Under the pieces are notes generated by a model that did no database searches, was not told the origin of the DNA, and saw only the letters and a program-made list of their open reading frames with translations. The position numbers and the translations under genes were made by a program. DNA of 64,000 nt from Sinomonas sp. ASV322 (lineage in GTDB: Bacteria > Actinomycetota > Actinomycetes > Actinomycetales > Micrococcaceae). Numbering within the stretch: position 1 is the stretch's first letter; each line of letters begins with the position of its first letter. Of this stretch, positions 53,326 to 62,323 are shown piece after piece. Location of the stretch: NCBI RefSeq assembly GCF_030908245.1, contig NZ_JAVFJJ010000001.1, positions 62,001-126,000 on the forward strand. The letters are read 5' to 3'.

Positions 53326-53348
53326 GGGACCCGCATAAGGCGGGTCCC
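53326..53348 (+). terminator. Hairpin after the DUF3040 gene
   Basis: GGGACCCGC-ATAAG-GCGGGTCCC, a perfect nine-base stem with five-base loop, 57 bases after the stop. It ends the DUF3040 transcript; the following T-tract is weak. Confidence 0.65.
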
Positions 53349-53472
53349 GCGGCGTTTAACGGCGCTTCCGCGCGCGACGGCGGCGCGTCCTCAGGCTCGC
53401 CTGTGCCGACGCCCGCACGCCCTCAACCCACCGCCGCCCCATTGCCCCCACTTTTCCTCCACAACGCTCCAC

Positions 53473-53505
53473 CCCGGTCTCCCGCGAGATTCCGGGGTTT
53501 TTTCT
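53473..53505 (+). terminator. Intrinsic terminator ahead of the dcw cluster
   Basis: CCCCGGTCTC, CCGC loop, GAGATTCCGGGG stem followed by TTTTTTC. This is the only hairpin with a clear T-run near the dcw promoter and should isolate mraZ from upstream transcription. Confidence 0.7.
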
Positions 53506-53544
53506 TTGTACTTCTGTGAGGAACCGTGCCGTGTCGCGTTGACG

Positions 53545-53588
53545 GTGGGGGATAGTGGAGTAAAGTGGTGGCTGTAAGAGGGAAGTGG
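53545..53588 (+). promoter_or_regulatory. MraZ-binding boxes (GTGG repeats at 10-bp spacing)
   Basis: GTGG occurs at 53545, 53555, 53565 and again at 53585, exactly one or two 10-bp turns apart, in the leader of mraZ. MraZ is known to bind such spaced GTGG-type or TGGG-type repeats and to regulate its own operon, so this is the likely autoregulatory site of the dcw cluster. Confidence 0.7.
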
Positions 53589-53634
53589 CGGATAGGGACG
53601 TGCAGCTCCTCGGATCAGACGGGTGGTGGTGCCG

Positions 53635-54066
53635 ATGTTGCTCGGTACGCATTCGCCGCGCCTGGACGAGAAAGGGCGGCTCATCCTCCCGGCCAAATAC
53701 CGCGACGAACTTGCCGACGGGCTGGTTCTGACCCGGGGCCAGGAACGCTGCCTCTACGTCTTCAGCCAGAAAGAGTTCGAGCGGATCCACGAGCAGATGC
53801 GAGAAGCCCCTATCTCCTCGCGTCAGTCACGGGACTACCTCAGGGTCTTTCTGTCTGGAGCCTCTGACGAGGTGCCTGACAAGCAAGGGCGCGTCACGAT
53901 CCCGCTGAACCTGCGGAAGTACGCAGGTCTCGACCGGGACCTCGCCGTCATCGGCGTAGGAACCCGGGCGGAAATCTGGGACGCCCAAGCGTGGGAGGAC
54001 TACCTCACCGAGAAGGAAGCCTCCTTCTCGGAAACCGACGAAGACGCCCTTCCAGGGCTCTTCTGA
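53635..54066 (+). CDS. mraZ: Transcriptional regulator MraZ
   Basis: A 143-residue AbrB-like regulator with two MraZ domains ([20 protein letters not shown], about 3-50, and [20 protein letters not shown], about 78-125). It forms rings and represses or tunes the dcw genes. The start ATG 53635 follows GGTGG; an ATG four codons upstream is in a poorer position. It heads the dcw run, with boxes for itself directly upstream. Normal length. Confidence 0.96.
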   Translation: MLLGTHSPRLDEKGRLILPAKYRDELADGLVLTRGQERCLYVFSQKEFERIHEQMREAPISSRQSRDYLRVFLSGASDEVPDKQGRVTIPLNLRKYAGLDRDLAVIGVGTRAEIWDAQAWEDYLTEKEASFSETDEDALPGLF

Positions 54067-54270
54067 CGGAACGGCCGGCTGGCCGAGATCTCCAGCCGCC
54101 CGCGGCTCCGTCCTGGCTCACCTTCCCCGGTGCCAGGCTGGAACCCACGGTGCGGAGGGGGATCCCGATCAGTCGGCAGCCAAAAAGCCACACGGGACAG
54201 GTGTGGCGACGGGAACGCAGCACGGACAGGTGAGGCGCTCCCGGGACAGAAACGGCGCTCAGGAGGGGAC

Positions 54271-55269
54271 ATGCCGCAGCAGGACGACGACCGCCCGACA
54301 TCGGAGCGACACGTCCCAGTCCTCAGGGATCGCTGCGTCGCCCTGCTTGCGCCCGGCGTCGAGGCGGCCAGGGCGGCGGGCCGCCCCCCGGTCGTCGTCG
54401 ACACGACCCTCGGCATGGGCGGGCACAGCGAGGCCATCCTCGAGCGCTTCCCCGATGTGACCCTCGTCGGGATCGATCGCGACGAGCAGGCCCTCGCCCT
54501 CGCTGGGGCGCGGCTTGCCCCCTTCGGCGAGCGGGCGCGGCTCGTGCACGCCGTGTACGACGAGATCCGTGAGGTGCTCAGCGAGCTCGGGCTCGACGGG
54601 GCCGATGGGGTTCTCATGGACCTCGGTGTCTCGTCGCTCCAGCTCGACGAGCGCGAGCGGGGCTTCGCGTACTCCTATGACGCCCCTCTGGACATGCGCA
54701 TGGATACGAGCCGGGGCCAGACGGCCGCCGACGTCGTCAACACGTACAGCCTCGACGATCTCGTCCGAGTCATCCGCAAGTGGGGCGAAGAGAAGTTCGC
54801 GGGGCGCATCGCCCGCCGCATCGTCGAGGAGCGCGCGGCGCGCCCGTTCGAGACGACCGGGCAGCTCGTTGAGGCGATCCGCGCCGTCGTTCCTGCCGGC
54901 GCGGCGAAGACCGGAGGCCACCCAGCCAAGCGCACCTTCCAGGCTCTCCGAATCGAGGTCAACGAAGAGCTCGATGTGCTCGAGCGCGCCGTTCCCGCCG
55001 CCATCGAGTCCCTGCGGCTGGGGGGCCGAATCGTCGTCATGTCCTACCACTCGCTTGAAGACAAGGTCGTCAAGAGCGCGTTCCAGTCGCGCTCGCGCTC
55101 ATCGGCCCCTCCAGGCTTCCCGGTCGAACTCGAAGAGCACAAGCCGGAATTGAAGGTCATCACGCGCGGAACGGAAGTCCCGACCGCGCAGGAGATCGAA
55201 GAGAACCCGCGGGCCGCGTCGGCCCGTCTGCGAGCAGCCGAACGGATCAAGGTCAGGAGCCCACGATGA
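54271..55269 (+). CDS. rsmH: 16S rRNA (cytosine1402-N4)-methyltransferase
   Basis: A 332-residue SAM-dependent methyltransferase (formerly MraW) acting on C1402 of 16S rRNA. SAM-binding [58 protein letters not shown] and the late [13 protein letters not shown] are complete. AGGAGGGGAC before ATG 54271 is one of the best ribosome sites in the window. A 204-base gap separates it from mraZ. Its stop overlaps ftsL (ATGA). Confidence 0.96.
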   Translation: MPQQDDDRPTSERHVPVLRDRCVALLAPGVEAARAAGRPPVVVDTTLGMGGHSEAILERFPDVTLVGIDRDEQALALAGARLAPFGERARLVHAVYDEIREVLSELGLDGADGVLMDLGVSSLQLDERERGFAYSYDAPLDMRMDTSRGQTAADVVNTYSLDDLVRVIRKWGEEKFAGRIARRIVEERAARPFETTGQLVEAIRAVVPAGAAKTGGHPAKRTFQALRIEVNEELDVLERAVPAAIESLRLGGRIVVMSYHSLEDKVVKSAFQSRSRSSAPPGFPVELEEHKPELKVITRGTEVPTAQEIEENPRAASARLRAAERIKVRSPR

Positions 55270-55928
55270 GCGCAGCTGCCCAGAGTAAGGCCGTCATCGC
55301 CGGCACGTCTGCCGTCGCGGGAAGCCTTGCCCCGGCCGGCGCACCCCGGCGCACCCCGCTCTCGGTCGTCCGTTCCCTTCCGGCGCGGCGCCGTGCCCCG
55401 TTCGCGATCTTCTGCCTCGGGGTGCTCGCGGTCGCGCTCCTGACCGTTCTCGTGCTCAACATCGCCGTTTCCACGGGCCAGTACCAGCTCGTCCAGCTCC
55501 GGAGCGAGCAGCTCGGCCTCGAGAAGCAGAATCAAGACCTCGCCCAGCGTGTCCAGAACTACGAGGCTCCCCAGAATCTGGCGGCGCGGGCGGCACAATT
55601 GGGCATGGTGGCGTCGACGTCGAAGGGACAGATCGACCTGAGGACGCTCCTCGTCACCGGGAAGCCCAAGCCAGCGGACAAGGGTGCGTCGGCGGGGGCG
55701 GTCATCGCGGCCCCGGAGGTTCCGGGACTCGTGGCCTCCGCTCCGGCGGCGGCGCCCAGCGGCTCGGACATGCTCAAGCCCGATCAGGCCAAGCAGTCCG
55801 CGGGTGCGTCGGCACCGCAGACCCCTGCGGCACAGGCGGCGCCAGCCGCGGCCGCCAAGCCGACCCCGGCTCCGCAGCTCAACGGCGGCTCGGTGCCGGC
55901 CCCCCAGCAGAAGACGCCGGGCCAGTAG
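55266..55928 (+). CDS. ftsL: FtsL-like septum formation initiator protein
   Basis: A 220-residue bitopic division protein. A cytoplasmic N-terminus (about 1-50) is followed by the membrane helix [20 protein letters not shown] (about 50-70), a short coiled coil [20 protein letters not shown] (about 80-100), and a Pro/Ala-rich tail. FtsL with FtsB and FtsQ activates FtsWI. The position between rsmH and ftsI is diagnostic as sequence similarity is low in this family. The ATG overlaps the rsmH stop. Confidence 0.88.
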   Translation: MSAAAQSKAVIAGTSAVAGSLAPAGAPRRTPLSVVRSLPARRRAPFAIFCLGVLAVALLTVLVLNIAVSTGQYQLVQLRSEQLGLEKQNQDLAQRVQNYEAPQNLAARAAQLGMVASTSKGQIDLRTLLVTGKPKPADKGASAGAVIAAPEVPGLVASAPAAAPSGSDMLKPDQAKQSAGASAPQTPAAQAAPAAAAKPTPAPQLNGGSVPAPQQKTPGQ

Positions 55929-55980
55929 ACCAGTGAGGCGGGACGCCAGGCCCGCGCCGGGATCGAGCAAGGGACGAGAA

Positions 55981-57828
55981 GTGGCGACATCGACGAAGCG
56001 GACTCCTGCCGGACACGGGAACGCTGACCGAGTGGCGAAGGCCCGCTCGGGGCGGGCGACCCTGTACCGGGCTGGCGGCGCAACGGGCCGGCTTCGGCTT
56101 GGTGTCGGCGCGATGCTCGCGCTGCTCCTCGTGATCGGCGGCCGCCTCGTCCTCGTGCAGGGGTTCGGCGCCGGTGGATACGCGCAAGCCGCGCTCGACA
56201 AGCGGCTTCAGACCACCGTGCTTCCCTCGCAGCGCGGAGAGATCGTCGACGCGTCCGGGAAGCTGCTCGCCCAGAGCGTCATTCGCTACAACATCACGGT
56301 CGATCAGCCGAAGGCGACGAATTTCACCGACTACAAGCGGCGCGACAAGGACGGCAATGAGACGCCCGTGACCCGGAATCAGGCGATCTCCGACCTCGCC
56401 GGCGTGCTCGGGATGCCCGTGGACCAGGTCACCGCGGCCATCACGGGAGACAAGAAGTTCAACTACGTTGCGCGCAACGTCACCCCCGACGTCGAGGCCC
56501 GGGTCTCCGACCTTGCCTTCCCCGGCATCTACACGCAGGGCACGTCCCAGCGCGTCTACCCCCAGGGCGCCGTCGGCGGCAACCTCGTCGGATTCGTCGG
56601 GAGCGACGGAACCGGGCTCGCCGGCATCGAGCAGACGCAGAACGCACAGCTTTCGGGCAAGGACGGCAAGCGCGTCTACGAGATCGGCGCCGACGGGCTC
56701 CGCATTCCTGTGGCGACGGATCAGCTCACGCCGGCGCAGAACGGCCAGACGATCAAGCTCACGATCAACTCTGACCTCCAGTACTTCACCCAGCAGGCCA
56801 TCCAGACTCAGACCGACAAGTACAGCGCCCAATGGGGCATCGCGATCGTCCAGGACGTGACGAACGGGAACATCCTCGCGATGGCGGACTCGAACCCGGT
56901 GGACCCCAACGACCCGGGCAAGTCCGCCGCCAAAGACCGCGGCGTGCGCGCCGTGACCGCCGCCTACGAGCCCGGATCCGTCGAGAAGACCCTCACGATG
57001 TCCGCCCTCATCCAGGAGGGGAAGGCGAATCCGCTGAGCGAGTACACCGTCCCGCCAACCGTCACCGTCGATGGGCAGACGTTCGCCGACGCGTTCACGC
57101 ACGGCACCGAGAAGCGCACGCTCGCGGGCATCCTCGGCTACTCGATGAATACCGGAACCGTCCTGGCGGGGCAGGCGCTGAACAAGCAGGAGCGCTACGA
57201 CTGGCTCACCAAGTTCGGGATCGGCCAGGCTCCGGACGTTGGACTGCCGGGAGAGGCTGCCGGCATCCTTGCGACTCCTGACAAGTGGGACGGGCGTCAG
57301 CAGAACACCGTGCTCTTCGGGCAGGGCCTCACGCAGTCGACTCTCCAGACCGTGCGCGCTTACCAGGCGATCGCGAACAACGGCCTCTTGCTCCAACCCC
57401 GGCTCATCGACGGCTACATCGGGGCGGACGGCACCGAGCACAAGTCCGCGACGCAGCCTTCGAGCCAGGTGATCAGCAAAGAGACCGCCCAGCAGGTCAA
57501 GGACATGCTCGAGAGCGCAGTGACCAAGGGTGAGCTTCATCCGGCAGCCATCGACGGCTATCGGGTGGGCGCCAAGACCGGAACGTCGGAGGCTCCCCGC
57601 GAGGACGGGGTGCCGGGCTACGACGGCGTGACGTCCACGCTCATCGGCATGGCGCCGATGGAGAACCCCAGGTTCATCGTCTCTGTCGTGATCCAGCGGC
57701 CCAAGAATGACATCTTCGGCATCGGCAACGCCGACGTGTTCCGCGCGGTGATGTCCCAGACACTGCACATGTACAACATCCAACCGTCATCGGGCACGCC
57801 CGCTCAGTTCCCCCAGTACGCCCAATAG
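55981..57828 (+). CDS. ftsI: Peptidoglycan D,D-transpeptidase FtsI (PBP3)
   Basis: A 615-residue class B penicillin-binding protein, the septal transpeptidase. One membrane helix (LRLGVGAMLALLLVIGGRLV, about 40-60), a dimerisation domain, and the transpeptidase domain with active-site Ser in YEPGSVEKTL (SxxK as SVEK), SMN (SxN) in GYSMNTGTV, and KTG in GAKTGTSEAP. Start GTG 55981 with GACGAGAA before it. Functions with FtsW. Normal length and no missing motif. It follows ftsL by 52 bases. Confidence 0.95.
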   Translation: MATSTKRTPAGHGNADRVAKARSGRATLYRAGGATGRLRLGVGAMLALLLVIGGRLVLVQGFGAGGYAQAALDKRLQTTVLPSQRGEIVDASGKLLAQSVIRYNITVDQPKATNFTDYKRRDKDGNETPVTRNQAISDLAGVLGMPVDQVTAAITGDKKFNYVARNVTPDVEARVSDLAFPGIYTQGTSQRVYPQGAVGGNLVGFVGSDGTGLAGIEQTQNAQLSGKDGKRVYEIGADGLRIPVATDQLTPAQNGQTIKLTINSDLQYFTQQAIQTQTDKYSAQWGIAIVQDVTNGNILAMADSNPVDPNDPGKSAAKDRGVRAVTAAYEPGSVEKTLTMSALIQEGKANPLSEYTVPPTVTVDGQTFADAFTHGTEKRTLAGILGYSMNTGTVLAGQALNKQERYDWLTKFGIGQAPDVGLPGEAAGILATPDKWDGRQQNTVLFGQGLTQSTLQTVRAYQAIANNGLLLQPRLIDGYIGADGTEHKSATQPSSQVISKETAQQVKDMLESAVTKGELHPAAIDGYRVGAKTGTSEAPREDGVPGYDGVTSTLIGMAPMENPRFIVSVVIQRPKNDIFGIGNADVFRAVMSQTLHMYNIQPSSGTPAQFPQYAQ

Positions 57829-57970
57829 GCCGACCGATCACGCCGGCCGGAGATCGCCGCCGTGACGGCGTGCTCGGCCCGCCCAGGGCCTCGTCGCCGA
57901 TCTCTCGGGCCGGGCCGAGCCCGGCCGAGCGGCTAAAGTTGGAACCTGACGAAGAGCAGCGAAGGTAATT

Positions 57971-59644
57971 GTGAGCGAGCACGAGAGTCCCCAGGACCGG
58001 CCGTCCGTCGCGCAGGCGGATGCGTCGGCCCGGTCCCCATTCCGGCCCCAACACGTCGATCCTGTGCCTCTGACTTCGGTCGCGGCCTTGCTCGGCCTGC
58101 CGGCGGAGGCCGTCGGCGCTGTCCACGTCACGGGCGTCTCGCTCGATTCGAGGAGCGTCGAGCCCGGCGACCTCTACGTCGCCGTCCCGGGGACGGGGCG
58201 CCACGGCGCATCGTTCGCGGCGCAGGCCGTCGAGAAGGGCGCGGCGGCCATTCTCACCGACGAGGCCGGTGCCCGTATCCTCGCCCTCGACGGGGCGCTC
58301 TCGGATGCGGCCGTCCTTGTCGTGGACGATGTGCGCGCCGCCGTCGGGCCGGTTTCCGCGTTCGTCTACCGCAGCCAGTCGGCGCCGTCGGAGGAAGATG
58401 CGCGGGCGCCCATGATGCTGCTCGGCGTGACCGGGACGAACGGCAAGACGACGACGACGTACTTCGCGAACGCGCTCCTCGCCGCCCTCGGCCACCGCAC
58501 GGGACTCATCGGGACGATCGAGATCGTGGCCGGTCGAGAAGCGATCCCGAGCAGGCTCACGACGCCCGAGTCCACGGACGTCCACGCCCTCCTCGCTCTC
58601 ATGCGCGAGCGCGGCCTCACCGCTGCTTCGATGGAGGTTTCCTCCCACGCGATCGAGTACCGGCGCGTTGACGGAGTCAGGTATGACACGGTCGGTTTCA
58701 CGAACCTGACGCAGGATCATCTCGACCTCCACCTCACGATGGACGATTACTTCGCCGCGAAGGCGAGGCTCTTCGCCCCCGATCGCGCCGCGCGCGGCGT
58801 CGTCGTCGTCGACGACGAGTGGGGACGGCGTCTCGCGCGAGAGGCCGCGATCCCCGTCCTCACGCTCTCGCTCGCCGCAAACCCGGCCGAGGGCGCGGAC
58901 TGGACGCTCGCCTCGACCGAGCGCAGCGGCCTCGGAACCGCTTTCGAGCTCCGCGGTCCAGACGGCCAGGCGCTGAGGCTTCACACGGGCCTTCCGGGCG
59001 CCTTCAACGTGGCGAACGCGGCACTCGCGGCGCTCATGGTCCACTCCGCGGGCGTCCCGCTCGACGAGATCCAGCGCGCCGGTGAGGTCGCGGACCCTTT
59101 CAGCGTCGAGGTCCCCGGCCGCATGCAGCTCGTCGGCACCCAGCCAGCCGCCGTCGTCGACTTCGCACACAACCCCGACGCCCTCGATCGCGCGCTCGAG
59201 GCCGTGCGGCCGCCCGGCGAGGGCCGCCTCGTCATCGTGTTCGGGGCCACGGGACAGCGCGACCAGGGCAAGCGCCCGATCATGGGGGCCGTCGCGGTGC
59301 GGGGGGCCGACGTCGTCGTGATCACCGACGACGACCCCCACGACGAGGACGCCGCGGCGATCCGAGCCGACGTGCTCGCGGGGGCGCGCGCCGAGAACGA
59401 CGCGCTGGGCCTTGGCCGCGTCATCGAGGAGGTCGCGCCGCGGGCCGCCGCCATCCGGCGTGCCGTTGAGCTTGCCACGGCGCAGGACGTGATCCTCGTC
59501 GCCGGCCGCGGCCACGAAGTGTTCCAAGAGGTCAAAGGCATCGACCTCGAGCTCGACGATCGCGTCGAGCTCCGCGCGGCCCTCGAGGCCCGCGGATTCC
59601 GCACCGTGGGGGCCGAGCAGATAGAGTCCACAACCGATGATTGA
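57971..59644 (+). CDS. murE: UDP-N-acetylmuramoyl-tripeptide synthetase MurE
   Basis: A 557-residue Mur ligase adding the third amino acid of the stem peptide. ATP site GVTGTNGKTTTTYFANALLA, UDP-binding VHVTGVSLDSRSVEPGDL, the carbamylated-Lys region and VVDFAHNPDALDRAL are present. Where diaminopimelate enzymes carry DNPR, this protein reads TDDDPHDEDAAAIR (about 451-464), which fits L-lysine-adding enzymes of Micrococcaceae (A3-alpha type peptidoglycan). GTG 57971 has GAAGG eight bases upstream. The last eight bases overlap murF. Confidence 0.93.
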   Translation: MSEHESPQDRPSVAQADASARSPFRPQHVDPVPLTSVAALLGLPAEAVGAVHVTGVSLDSRSVEPGDLYVAVPGTGRHGASFAAQAVEKGAAAILTDEAGARILALDGALSDAAVLVVDDVRAAVGPVSAFVYRSQSAPSEEDARAPMMLLGVTGTNGKTTTTYFANALLAALGHRTGLIGTIEIVAGREAIPSRLTTPESTDVHALLALMRERGLTAASMEVSSHAIEYRRVDGVRYDTVGFTNLTQDHLDLHLTMDDYFAAKARLFAPDRAARGVVVVDDEWGRRLAREAAIPVLTLSLAANPAEGADWTLASTERSGLGTAFELRGPDGQALRLHTGLPGAFNVANAALAALMVHSAGVPLDEIQRAGEVADPFSVEVPGRMQLVGTQPAAVVDFAHNPDALDRALEAVRPPGEGRLVIVFGATGQRDQGKRPIMGAVAVRGADVVVITDDDPHDEDAAAIRADVLAGARAENDALGLGRVIEEVAPRAAAIRRAVELATAQDVILVAGRGHEVFQEVKGIDLELDDRVELRAALEARGFRTVGAEQIESTTDD

Positions 59645-61142
59645 GTTCAGCGCCGCGGACATCGCCCGCATCACCGGCGGGCGCCTCGTCGGCGATCCCG
59701 GCATCGTCCCCGTCCACGTGACCACCGACTCGCGCGAGGCCCGCGCGGGTTCCCTGTACGTGGCCAAGCCCGGCGAACATGCCGACGGCCACAGCTTCAT
59801 CGGCGCGGCCTTCGCTGCCGGCGCGGTCCTGGCGCTGTGCGAGCGCGAGGTCGCGGACGACGACGGCGCGCCCTTCCCTGCGGTCGTCGTTCCGGACGCC
59901 GTGCTCGCCATGGGGACCCTCGCGAAGGAAGCCGTGCGGCGGATCCGCGAGGTCCGGGCGAATCGGGGCGAGGCCTTCACAGTCGTCGGCATCACCGGCT
60001 CGGCTGGCAAGACGACAACGAAGGACCTGCTCGCGGGAATCTTCCGCTCGACTCCCGAAGGGTCCGCCGCGTCGGCATCCGTCATCGCGCCGCAGGGGTC
60101 CTACAACGGCGAGGTCGGCGTCCCGCTGACCGTCTTCGAGGCCGACGAGTCGACGCGGTTCCTCGTGATCGAGATGGGCGCGACGGGCATCGGGCATGTC
60201 GCGTATCTCGCCGACATGGTGGCGCCGGACATCGGCGTCGTCCTCGCGGTCGGCACGGCGCACGCCGGGGAGTTCGGCGGGGTCGAGAACATCGCGCAGG
60301 CCAAGGGGGAGCTCCTTGAAGCCCTCTCGCCCGCCGGAACCGCCGTGATCAATCTCGACGATTCACGCGTCCGGGCGATGGAATCGCGCACGGCCGCGCG
60401 CAAGGCGTTCTTCACGTCGGATCCCGCCGCGGCGGCCGGGGCGTCGGCCCGCGGTAGTGTCGTCGTCGCGCTCGACGCCCACGTCGGGACCGACGGCTGC
60501 CCCGCGTTCGGCCTCCGGATCGACGGCGAGGAGCCGCTCCCGGTCCGCAGCCAGCTCATCGGCGCCCACCACACGGCCAACCTGCTCGCAGCCGCCGCCG
60601 TGGCCCACGCCGCCGGCGTCCCGACCTCGGCCATCGCGGCGTCCCTGTCCGAACAGGGTCCGGCGAGCCGGTGGCGCATGGAGCGCACCGACCGCCCCGA
60701 TGGCGTGACGGTCATCAACGACGCCTACAACGCGAACCCCGAATCGATGCGCGCCGCCCTCCAGACGCTCGCCGACCTCGGCCGGGATCGCCGCACGTGG
60801 GCGGTCCTCGGGGCCATGCTCGAGCTCGGGGACGAGTCGATCGCGGCGCACACGGCCGTGGGGACGCTCGTCGTGAGGCTCAACATCGATCGGCTCGTCG
60901 TCGTCGGACGCGAAGCACGGGCGCTGTATGTCTCGGCCGTCAACGAAGGCTCGTGGGGAGACGAATGCACCTTCGTGGAAGACACGGATGCGGCCTTTGC
61001 GCTACTCGAGCGGGAGCTCGCCCCCGGCGACCTCGTCCTCGTCAAGTCATCGAACGGCGTGGGCCTTCGGCACCTCGGCGATCGGATAGCATGGGCCGCG
61101 CAGGCTCAGCCCACTGACCCCGCCGGAACGGAGCTCATGTGA
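59637..61142 (+). CDS. murF: UDP-N-acetylmuramoyl-tripeptide-D-alanyl-D-alanine ligase MurF
   Basis: A 501-residue Mur ligase that adds D-Ala-D-Ala. [20 protein letters not shown] is the ATP loop, [15 protein letters not shown] and [13 protein letters not shown] the C-terminal domain signature. N-terminal [20 protein letters not shown] is typical. ATG 59637 lies inside the end of murE, and its stop is shared with the mraY start (GTGA), showing tight coupling in the cluster. Confidence 0.95.
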   Translation: MIEFSAADIARITGGRLVGDPGIVPVHVTTDSREARAGSLYVAKPGEHADGHSFIGAAFAAGAVLALCEREVADDDGAPFPAVVVPDAVLAMGTLAKEAVRRIREVRANRGEAFTVVGITGSAGKTTTKDLLAGIFRSTPEGSAASASVIAPQGSYNGEVGVPLTVFEADESTRFLVIEMGATGIGHVAYLADMVAPDIGVVLAVGTAHAGEFGGVENIAQAKGELLEALSPAGTAVINLDDSRVRAMESRTAARKAFFTSDPAAAAGASARGSVVVALDAHVGTDGCPAFGLRIDGEEPLPVRSQLIGAHHTANLLAAAAVAHAAGVPTSAIAASLSEQGPASRWRMERTDRPDGVTVINDAYNANPESMRAALQTLADLGRDRRTWAVLGAMLELGDESIAAHTAVGTLVVRLNIDRLVVVGREARALYVSAVNEGSWGDECTFVEDTDAAFALLERELAPGDLVLVKSSNGVGLRHLGDRIAWAAQAQPTDPAGTELM

Positions 61143-62248
61143 TCGCACTGCTGATCGGGGCCGCGCTCGCGCTCGTGCTCGCGTTCGTCGGCACGCCCTT
61201 GTTCATCCGGCTGCTCGTCCACCGCGGCTACGGGCAGTTCATCCGGGATGACGGGCCGACGAGCCACCACACGAAGCGCGGGACGCCGACGATGGGTGGC
61301 ACAGTCTTCGTCCTCGCGACCGTCTTGGCCTATTTCCTCGCCCATTTCATCGTGTGGCTCATGCACCCCGCGACAGGCGGGCCCACGGCCTCGGCGCTCC
61401 TGCTGCTCTTTCTCATGGTCGGCATGGGGTTCGTGGGCTTCCTCGACGATTTCATCAAGATCTCGAAGCAGCGCAGCCTCGGCCTGAGTGCGCGTGCCAA
61501 GCTCATCGGCCAGGGCGCCGTGGGCATCGCGTTCGCGCTCCTGGTGCTCCAGTTCCCGGACGGCAACGGGCGGACGCCCGCGTCCATGACGGTCTCTTTC
61601 CTGCGAGACATCCCGTGGCTCAACCTCGCGTTCGCGGGAACGGTCGTCGGGGCGATCCTGTTCGTCGTGTGGGCGAACTTCCTCGTCACGGCGGCGAGCA
61701 ACGGGGTCAACCTCACCGACGGCCTCGACGGCCTCGCTGCGGGCGCATCGATCATGGTCTTCGGGGCCTACACGCTCATGGGCATCTGGCAGAGCAATCA
61801 GCATTGCGGCTCCGCGCGCGTGCCGGGTTCGGTGTGCTACGAGGTCCGCGATCCGCTCGACCTCGCGCTCCTCGCCGCGATCATGAGCGCGGCGCTCGTC
61901 GGATTCCTCTGGTGGAACACGTCACCCGCAAAGATCTTCATGGGGGACACGGGGTCCCTCGCGATCGGAGCGGCGATCGCGGGCTTCGCGATCCTGACGC
62001 GCACCGAGCTCCTGCTCGGCATCATGGGCGGCCTCTTCGTCCTCATCACGCTGTCCGTCATCCTCCAGGTGGGCTACTTCAAGGCCACGAAGGGCAAGCG
62101 GCTCTTCAAGATGGCGCCGCTCCAGCACCACTTCGAGCTCAAGGGCTGGGCCGAGGTAACCGTCGTCGTGCGATTCTGGGTTCTCGCCGGGCTCTTCGTG
62201 GCCGTGGCGCTGGCTGTGTTCTACGCGGAATGGGTGGCAGGGCTGTGA
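61139..62248 (+). CDS. mraY: Phospho-N-acetylmuramoyl-pentapeptide-transferase MraY
   Basis: A 369-residue integral membrane enzyme making lipid I on undecaprenyl phosphate. About ten helices. Signature [18 protein letters not shown], catalytic DDFIK near residue 103 ([12 protein letters not shown]), [12 protein letters not shown] and [11 protein letters not shown] are in place. GTG 61139 overlaps the murF stop. The last bases (EWVAGL-stop) belong to a 23-base segment that is repeated 74 bases later at the murD start. Confidence 0.95.
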   Translation: MIALLIGAALALVLAFVGTPLFIRLLVHRGYGQFIRDDGPTSHHTKRGTPTMGGTVFVLATVLAYFLAHFIVWLMHPATGGPTASALLLLFLMVGMGFVGFLDDFIKISKQRSLGLSARAKLIGQGAVGIAFALLVLQFPDGNGRTPASMTVSFLRDIPWLNLAFAGTVVGAILFVVWANFLVTAASNGVNLTDGLDGLAAGASIMVFGAYTLMGIWQSNQHCGSARVPGSVCYEVRDPLDLALLAAIMSAALVGFLWWNTSPAKIFMGDTGSLAIGAAIAGFAILTRTELLLGIMGGLFVLITLSVILQVGYFKATKGKRLFKMAPLQHHFELKGWAEVTVVVRFWVLAGLFVAVALAVFYAEWVAGL

Positions 62249-62323
62249 CAGCGGGGCACAACGCCGCGCGGCTGGCGGCGCAGGCCGCTCAATTCAACAC
62301 GGAGTGGGTGGCAGGGCAGTGAC
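62227..62323 (+). repeat. Direct repeat pair spanning the mraY-murD junction
   Basis: Copies of a 23-base segment (GGAATGGGTGGCAGGGCTGT GAC form) lie at 62227-62249 and 62301-62323 with two mismatches, 74 bases apart. Each contains a GTGA stop/start overlap. A tandem duplication of the old junction would explain both the repeat and the mini-ORF it created. Confidence 0.75.
62245..62322 (+). CDS. 25-residue mini-ORF coupled between mraY and murD
   Basis: GTG at 62245 overlaps the mraY stop (GTGA) and the frame reads [25 protein letters not shown], ending in a TGA that overlaps the murD GTG at 62319 in the same way. So ribosomes can pass mraY, mini-ORF and murD by successive re-initiation. It is probably a by-product of a 74-bp duplication of the junction, serving as a translation relay; whether the peptide has a function is unknown. 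Confidence 0.5.
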   Translation: MTAGHNAARLAAQAAQFNTEWVAGQ

